The notes under the pieces were generated by a model. The model was not told where the DNA came from. It searched no databases and saw only the letters and a list, made by a program, of their open reading frames with translations. DNA of 11,093 nucleotides, taken from assembly GCA_026225015.1 (NCBI GenBank), contig JAMFRY010000004.1, positions 1-11,093 on the forward strand, written 5' to 3'. The translations under genes and the position numbers were made by a program. This DNA is from Alphaproteobacteria bacterium (GTDB taxonomy: Bacteria > Pseudomonadota > Alphaproteobacteria > Acetobacterales > Acetobacteraceae). Below, in pieces: positions 7,590 to 11,093 of the stretch. How positions within the stretch are numbered: position 1 is the first letter of the stretch; the number at the start of each line of letters is the position of its first letter.

Positions 7590-7790
7590 ATGTCTATTTT
7601 AACCTATCGCCTCCCAGCCGAGCTGGAACAAAGACTCCATGCCACCCGGGCCGAAAGCATTCAGCCGCCGGCGCGCGGTTACTTGCATGATGGCAAACTC
7701 AATATGGGTCCGGCGATCCTGCTCGCCACGGTGCTGTCAACGGGTTGCTGGGCGGTTCTCATAAGCGTGGGTCTGAAACTTTTCCGCTAA
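7590..7790 (+). CDS. Small hypothetical single-helix membrane protein
   Basis: The 66-residue product is not one I recognise. The ATG at 7590 is chosen because AAGGA lies at 7580-7584, five bases upstream; an in-frame start at 7557 would add 11 residues but has no such site. Residues 1-38 are polar, with an amphipathic-looking TYRLPAELEQRLHATRAE. Residues about 40-62 (MGPAILLATVLSTGCWAVLI onward) form one hydrophobic segment, and the chain ends in KLFR, suggesting a C-terminally anchored protein. Its TAA (7788-7790) overlaps the TAG of the convergent MFS gene. It sits where rpsA would be expected. A chance open frame cannot be excluded, but the ribosome binding site and membrane segment make a real gene more likely. 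Confidence 0.55.
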   Translation: MSILTYRLPAELEQRLHATRAESIQPPARGYLHDGKLNMGPAILLATVLSTGCWAVLISVGLKLFR

Positions 7791-9070
7791 TGCTGCACTG
7801 CACTGCCTGCGTTGCGAAACGCGGGTAGAATGGTTAGAATCCAGACGGTAAACACGAGATTAACAAAGGCGGCGATCAGTAGAATGCCTGGCGCCGCCGG
7901 CCAGATTGCGTACAGCCCGGCGCTGAGGATTGCCGCCAGCGTCATCGCCAATGCGTTCAACACATTATTCGCAGCAATCATGCGGGAGCGGTGCGACGGC
8001 GCGGACCGTTCCTGGCAGATGGCATAGAGCGGCACGGAATAACAGCCGCCGCAAGCAGATAGCAGCAACAAATCCAACAGCATCCGCCGCCCTTGCCAAT
8101 CGGCCAGCATCCCTGCAACATTGTGCAGCGCGCCGGCGGACAATGCTGCAAACGCAAAATCCGCCGTGAAGATCGAGATGCCGATCGACGCCCAAGGCAG
8201 CAGCCGCGCCGAAACCTCGCCATGCAGCAGACGCGCGCAAAATACCGAGCCCAGACCAACCCCGATCGAAAATACCGTCAGCATCAGCGTCACCACATGC
8301 CCGCCTGCGTGCAGATTGACTCGGGCGATCGTGGGAAATTCCGCCAGCAAGGTGGCGCCCACCGCCCAGAACCAGCTGATCCCCAGCAAGGCCAGCCAGA
8401 CCGGCCGGTTTGCTTTCGCATCAGAGATCAGTATGCCGGTTTCCTGCAGGATATTCCAGCCGATTTTCGTATGCGGCGCTTCTGCCGGCGCCTTCGGCAC
8501 GAAGCAGGCGGTGGTGATTCCCGCCACCGAGATCAGCACGCCCGCCAGCGAAACGATCCATGGCCCGGCGCGCAACACGATCAGCGCGCCGCCGGCGATC
8601 GTGCCCATGAGAATGCCGATGAACGTTCCGGCTTCGATCAATCCATTGCCGGCGATCAGCTCGTCTTCAAAGAGATGGTCGGGAAGAATGCCATATTTCA
8701 GCGGGCTAAAAAAAGTCGCCTGAATCCCTAAGCCAAACAGCACCAGCATCAGCGCCGCGATGTTGCCGGTTAGAAACCCCGCTGCTGCCAAAAGCATGAT
8801 CGCAAGCTCCCAGAATTTCGTGAACAGGATCAAGCGCGACTTCTCGTTGCTGTCCGCAAGCGCTCCCGCCACCGACGAGAACAGCGCGTAAGGCAGAATG
8901 AAAACCCCGCCTGCGAGCGCCACCAATACCGGCCCGCCGGAAGAGAGCCGGTAGAGCGCCAGCACCACCAGCGCATTCTTGAACAGATTGTCGTTGATCG
9001 CGCCCAGCATCTGGGTTGCGAAAAGCGGCAGGAAACGTTTTTTGCTTAGCAGGGATAAGGTGTCGGTCAT
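7787..9070 (-). CDS. MFS transporter of the LplT (lysophospholipid transporter) type
   Basis: The product has 427 residues from the ATG at 9068-9070 (MTDTLSLLSKKRF). A GTG at 9085 and a start at 9124 would extend it, but 9124 lies inside the upstream inverted repeat. The N-terminal signature FLPLFATQMLGAINDNLFKN and the later GIQATFFSPLKYGILPD and GNGLIEAGTFIGILMGTI are characteristic of LplT and of the transporter half of fused Aas/PlsC-type proteins. Ten to twelve hydrophobic helices are spread along the chain, consistent with the major facilitator fold. Known relatives move lysophosphatidylethanolamine and related lipids inward across the inner membrane for re-acylation. Here the transporter stands alone: no acyltransferase or acyl-ACP synthetase gene is beside it. 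It lies downstream of infC on the same strand, separated by 104 bp holding a large inverted repeat. The exact substrate is inferred from family only. Confidence 0.88.
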   Translation of the reverse strand: MTDTLSLLSKKRFLPLFATQMLGAINDNLFKNALVVLALYRLSSGGPVLVALAGGVFILPYALFSSVAGALADSNEKSRLILFTKFWELAIMLLAAAGFLTGNIAALMLVLFGLGIQATFFSPLKYGILPDHLFEDELIAGNGLIEAGTFIGILMGTIAGGALIVLRAGPWIVSLAGVLISVAGITTACFVPKAPAEAPHTKIGWNILQETGILISDAKANRPVWLALLGISWFWAVGATLLAEFPTIARVNLHAGGHVVTLMLTVFSIGVGLGSVFCARLLHGEVSARLLPWASIGISIFTADFAFAALSAGALHNVAGMLADWQGRRMLLDLLLLSACGGCYSVPLYAICQERSAPSHRSRMIAANNVLNALAMTLAAILSAGLYAIWPAAPGILLIAAFVNLVFTVWILTILPAFRNAGSAVQH

Positions 9071-9108
9071 GCCCCATTCATGCACGCAATACGCGCCAAA
9101 ACAATGGA

Positions 9109-9167
9109 GCCGTAGGGCGGGCATCGCCCGCCCTTTTTTTGGCGCCGGGCGATGCCTGCCCTACGGC
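9109..9167. repeat. Inverted-repeat element (REP/MITE-like) between infC and the MFS gene
   Basis: A 22-base left arm (9109-9130) is the reverse complement of a right arm (9146-9167) with one mismatch, around a 15-base centre containing seven Ts. Each arm contains its own smaller dyad built on GGGCGGGC and GCCCGCCC. The right arm ends seven bases from the infC stop codon. The arm core resembles GC-rich intergenic repeats found dispersed in many bacterial genomes, so I favour a mobile or REP-like element; a simple transcript-end hairpin is the alternative. No flanking target duplication is obvious. Confidence 0.75.
9115..9140 (+). terminator. Terminator-shaped hairpin reading on the + strand
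   Basis: GGGCGGGC (9115-9122), a three-base loop, GCCCGCCC (9126-9133) and then seven Ts (9134-9140) form a textbook intrinsic terminator in the + direction. No + strand gene ends nearby, so it would stop only antisense transcripts of the MFS gene. Read on the - strand the same hairpin has no U run after it. The shape may simply be a by-product of the inverted-repeat element. Confidence 0.35.
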
Positions 9168-9174
9168 CGCAACG

Positions 9175-9714
9175 TCAACGCGGTGTGAGCACCATCACCA
9201 TCTGGCGGTTTTCCATTTTCGGCATCTGCTCGACTTTGGTGTCCACATCCATGTCGGAACGGATCCGTTCCAGCACTTTCACGCCAAGCTCCTGATGCGC
9301 CATTTCACGGCCGCGGAACCGCAAGGTCACCTTCACCTTGTCGCCCTCACCGATAAAACTTTTCATGGCGCGGAGTTTTACCTGGTAGTCGTTCTCGTCG
9401 ATATTCGGCCGAACCTTGACTTCCTTGATCTCCACAACCTTTTGCTTCTTGCGCGCTTCGTTGCGCTTTTTCTGCTGCTCATATTTGAACTTGCCGTAGT
9501 CGAGAATCTTGGCGACCGGCGGCTCGGCGTTCGGACTGATCTCCACCAGGTCGAGGCCCACAGCGAACGCCTTGGCAATCGCGTCGCGGGTGCTCATCAC
9601 GCCCTGCATTTCACCGTCCTGGTCGATCAAACGTACTTGGGGAATCCTGATTTCGTCGTTAACCCGGGGCCCTTCGCGGGAGGGGGGTGCAGGTGGCGCT
9701 GGCGGTCTGGCTAT
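9175..9714 (-). CDS. infC: Translation initiation factor IF-3, probable ATA start codon
   Basis: IF-3 binds the 30S subunit, keeps the subunits apart and checks the start codon and initiator tRNA. The product has 179 residues when started at the ATA at 9712-9714. The conserved N-terminal RVNDEIR and VRLIDQDGEMQGV lie in one frame that is closed by a TAG only three codons before the ATA. No ATG, GTG or TTG exists between that stop and the TTG at 9628-9630, and starting at that TTG would delete RVNDEIR. The ATA is preceded by AGGAGA five bases upstream. A basic linker (KKRNEARKKQK) joins the N domain to the C domain, which ends MVMVLTPR. E. coli infC starts with AUU, which lets IF-3 repress its own synthesis by rejecting poor start codons; the same is inferred here. 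It lies downstream of thrS, a conserved pairing. Confidence 0.93.
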   Translation of the reverse strand: MARPPAPPAPPSREGPRVNDEIRIPQVRLIDQDGEMQGVMSTRDAIAKAFAVGLDLVEISPNAEPPVAKILDYGKFKYEQQKKRNEARKKQKVVEIKEVKVRPNIDENDYQVKLRAMKSFIGEGDKVKVTLRFRGREMAHQELGVKVLERIRSDMDVDTKVEQMPKMENRQMVMVLTPR

Positions 9715-9719
9715 GGAAG

Positions 9720-9725
9720 TCTCCT
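9720..9725 (-). promoter_or_regulatory. Shine-Dalgarno sequence that decides the infC start
   Basis: The - strand reads AGGAGA, then five bases (CTTCC), then ATA. This is the best ribosome binding site in the region and points to the ATA at 9712-9714 as the initiation codon. The stop codon TAG at 9724-9726 overlaps it, so the reading frame cannot extend further upstream. Confidence 0.75.
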
Positions 9726-9780
9726 ATAAAAGTTACAAAAAATCGGCTTAGTCGATAATCTCGGCTTCATGCAATGCCGC

Positions 9781-9809
9781 ATTTTAGGCGATGCATCGCA
9801 CTAGAACAA
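9781..9809 (-). promoter_or_regulatory. Candidate infC promoter in the thrS-infC gap
   Basis: On the - strand TTGTTC (9804-9809) is followed after exactly 17 bases by TAAAAT (9781-9786), which differs from TATAAT at one position. Transcription would start near 9774 and give a leader of about 60 bases before the infC start codon. An internal promoter between thrS and infC would let infC be made independently of thrS. Support is consensus matching only. Confidence 0.4.
9788..9799. repeat. 12-bp perfect palindrome in the candidate infC promoter spacer
   Basis: GCGATGCATCGC is a perfect palindrome lying wholly between the proposed -35 and -10 boxes. Next to it, CTAGA (9801-9805) and TCTAG (9810-9814) form a second short dyad over the -35 box. 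Either could be a protein-binding site. Short palindromes also arise by chance. Confidence 0.35.
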
Positions 9810-9857
9810 TCTAGGGTCGCGAGAGGCGTTCTGCTTTTCCTTATTGCGCGCACGCCC

Positions 9858-11093
9858 TCAGCGTAAATCTGGGGGCGTCGCCTCGGCTTTCAACTGCGCG
9901 GCAGCCGCCTCCAATGGCAGTATCTCCTGGGCGGCGCCGCCCAACCGCCGCAGGGCGACGCTGCGCTCCTCCGCCTCCTTGCGGCCAACCACGATGATAT
10001 TCGGCACGTGGTTGAGGCTGTGCTCGCGGATTTTGGCGTTGATCTTCTGGTTGGAAAGGTCGGTCTCCACAACCAGGCCGGATTTGCGCAAAATATCGGC
10101 AACTTCGCCGGCATAGTCATCCGCATCGGAGACGATGGTCGCCACCACCACCTGCAAGGGCGCCAGCCAGAGCGGGAAGCGCCCGGCATAATGCTCGATG
10201 AGAATGCCGAGAAAGCGCTCGAAACTACCAAATATGGCGCGATGCAGCATTACCGGCCGGGCACGCGACGACTCGGAGGTGACATATTCCGCATCCAGCC
10301 GCTCCGGCAGCACGAAATCCACCTGCAAGGTGCCGCATTGCCAGTCCCGCCCGATCGCATCGCGCAGCACGAATTCCAGTTTCGGCCCGTAGAACGCGCC
10401 CTCGCCGGGGTTGAGCGTATAGCTCACGCCGGCACTCTCGCAGGCGGTTTTCAAGGCCTGTTCGGCGCGGTCCCAAACCTCGTCGGAGCCAGCCCGAACC
10501 TCCGGACGGTCTGAGAATTTGACGGCAAAGCTCTCGAAGCCGAAATCCTCATACACCGAGGCGAGCAGTTCGGTGAATTTCACGGTCTCGGGCGCAATCT
10601 GCGCCTCGGTGCAGAAAATATGGGCGTCATCCTGGGTAAAGGCCCGCACCCGCATGATGCCGTGCAGCGCGCCGGAGGGCTCAAAGCGGTGGCAGGCGCC
10701 GAATTCCGCCATACGCAGCGGCAATTGCCGGTAGGAACGTAAGCCCTGTTTGAAAATCTGCACGTGGCAGGGGCAGTTCATCGGCTTCAAGGCGAGCGTG
10801 CTCTCCTCATCCACCACTTCGGCGATGAACATGCTTTTACGGAATTTCTCCCAATGGCCGGATTGCTCCCATAATCTGCGGTCCACCAGCTGCGGTGTCC
10901 GCACTTCTTCATAGCCATTGGCTTCCAGCCGGCGGCGCATATAGGCTTCCACCGTCCGGTACAGCTTCCAGCCCTTCGGGTGCCAGAACACACTGCCCAC
11001 CGCCTCTTCCTGGATATGGAACAGGTCCATCTCCTTGCCGATCCGGCGATGGTCGCGCCGTTCGGCTTCTTCGATCTGGTGCAGATAGGCGTC
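9858..11093 (-). CDS. thrS: Threonyl-tRNA synthetase, catalytic core and anticodon-binding domain (5' end outside window)
   Basis: The enzyme charges tRNA-Thr with threonine in the cytosol. The frame runs off the right edge, where DAYLHQIEEAERRDHRRIGKE is still in frame before an internal Met at 11030; this is the usual ThrRS sequence just ahead of the class II core, so that Met is not the start. 411 residues are visible. KPMNCPCHVQIF carries the first zinc-binding Cys, QDDAHIFC and PVMLHRAIFGSFERF the two zinc-binding His residues, and FGACHRFEPSGALHGIMRVR is motif 2. The C-terminal domain from about LAPLQVVVATI to NIIVVGRKEAEERSVALR is the anticodon-binding fold. The N-terminal TGS and editing domains are outside the window. 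The stop TGA is 143 bp from the infC start codon, and the two genes probably share transcription. Confidence 0.97.
   Translation of the reverse strand, partial: DAYLHQIEEAERRDHRRIGKEMDLFHIQEEAVGSVFWHPKGWKLYRTVEAYMRRRLEANGYEEVRTPQLVDRRLWEQSGHWEKFRKSMFIAEVVDEESTLALKPMNCPCHVQIFKQGLRSYRQLPLRMAEFGACHRFEPSGALHGIMRVRAFTQDDAHIFCTEAQIAPETVKFTELLASVYEDFGFESFAVKFSDRPEVRAGSDEVWDRAEQALKTACESAGVSYTLNPGEGAFYGPKLEFVLRDAIGRDWQCGTLQVDFVLPERLDAEYVTSESSRARPVMLHRAIFGSFERFLGILIEHYAGRFPLWLAPLQVVVATIVSDADDYAGEVADILRKSGLVVETDLSNQKINAKIREHSLNHVPNIIVVGRKEAEERSVALRRLGGAAQEILPLEAAAAQLKAEATPPDLR

Noticed and set aside
8093..8731. + strand frame of 212 codons opposite the MFS gene
   Set aside because: It is antisense to a transporter with clear family signatures, and its arginine/glutamine-rich translation is typical of a reversed hydrophobic coding strand.
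9628..9630. TTG as the infC start codon
   Set aside because: It would remove the conserved RVNDEIR segment of IF-3 and has no ribosome binding site as good as the AGGAGA before the ATA.
9737..9756. Attenuator-like hairpin with six Us in the infC leader
   Set aside because: The stem is only four base pairs around a seven-base loop, too weak to propose as a terminator.
11028..11030. Internal Met as the start of thrS
   Set aside because: Conserved ThrRS sequence continues in frame upstream of it to the window edge, so the gene is cut by the window and does not begin here.

Overview
The window reads as a high-GC alphaproteobacterial chromosome. The best marker is the block FYDLN-type zinc-ribbon gene / aroA / cmk, an arrangement I know mainly from Alphaproteobacteria, together with a class II (CP4-like) EPSP synthase and a thrS-infC pair. 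The style of the IF-3 N-terminus and of the proteins in general would suit Rhodospirillales/Acetobacteraceae, but that assignment is inference. Nearly all genes are housekeeping genes. I see no phage, CRISPR, toxin-antitoxin or defence system, and no rRNA or tRNA gene.

Layout. (1) 1-4897, + strand: the 3' two-thirds of a fused HyuA/HyuB 5-oxoprolinase-type gene, cut by the window edge, overlapped by four bases (ATGA) by a gene for a 968-residue AsmA-family envelope protein. (2) 4900-7334: a short FYDLN-type acidic zinc-ribbon protein on the - strand, converging on asmA with a two-base gap and divergent from aroA. aroA and cmk on the + strand share one base (TGATG). (3) 7335-7790: the place where rpsA usually follows cmk is taken by a visibly AT-richer stretch and a small gene for a one-helix membrane protein. 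(4) 7787-11093, - strand, transcribed from right to left: thrS (5' end outside the window), infC, a strong inverted-repeat element, and an LplT-type MFS transporter whose stop codon overlaps that of the small + strand gene.

How the genes work together. aroA (shikimate pathway) and cmk (CMP/dCMP phosphorylation) form a tightly packed pair. thrS and infC are translation genes that probably share transcription from upstream, and infC also has a plausible promoter of its own. The transporter (lysophospholipid flipping) and the AsmA protein (linked in other bacteria to lipid transport across the envelope) both concern membranes but are not adjacent.

The most notable sequence-level points are: infC appears to start with the rare codon ATA behind a good Shine-Dalgarno sequence; a 22-bp inverted repeat with one mismatch fills most of the infC-MFS gap; the EPSP synthase has a class II backbone but carries Gly at the site where CP4 has Ala, and one class II motif is altered; and the cmk-rpsA linkage is broken.
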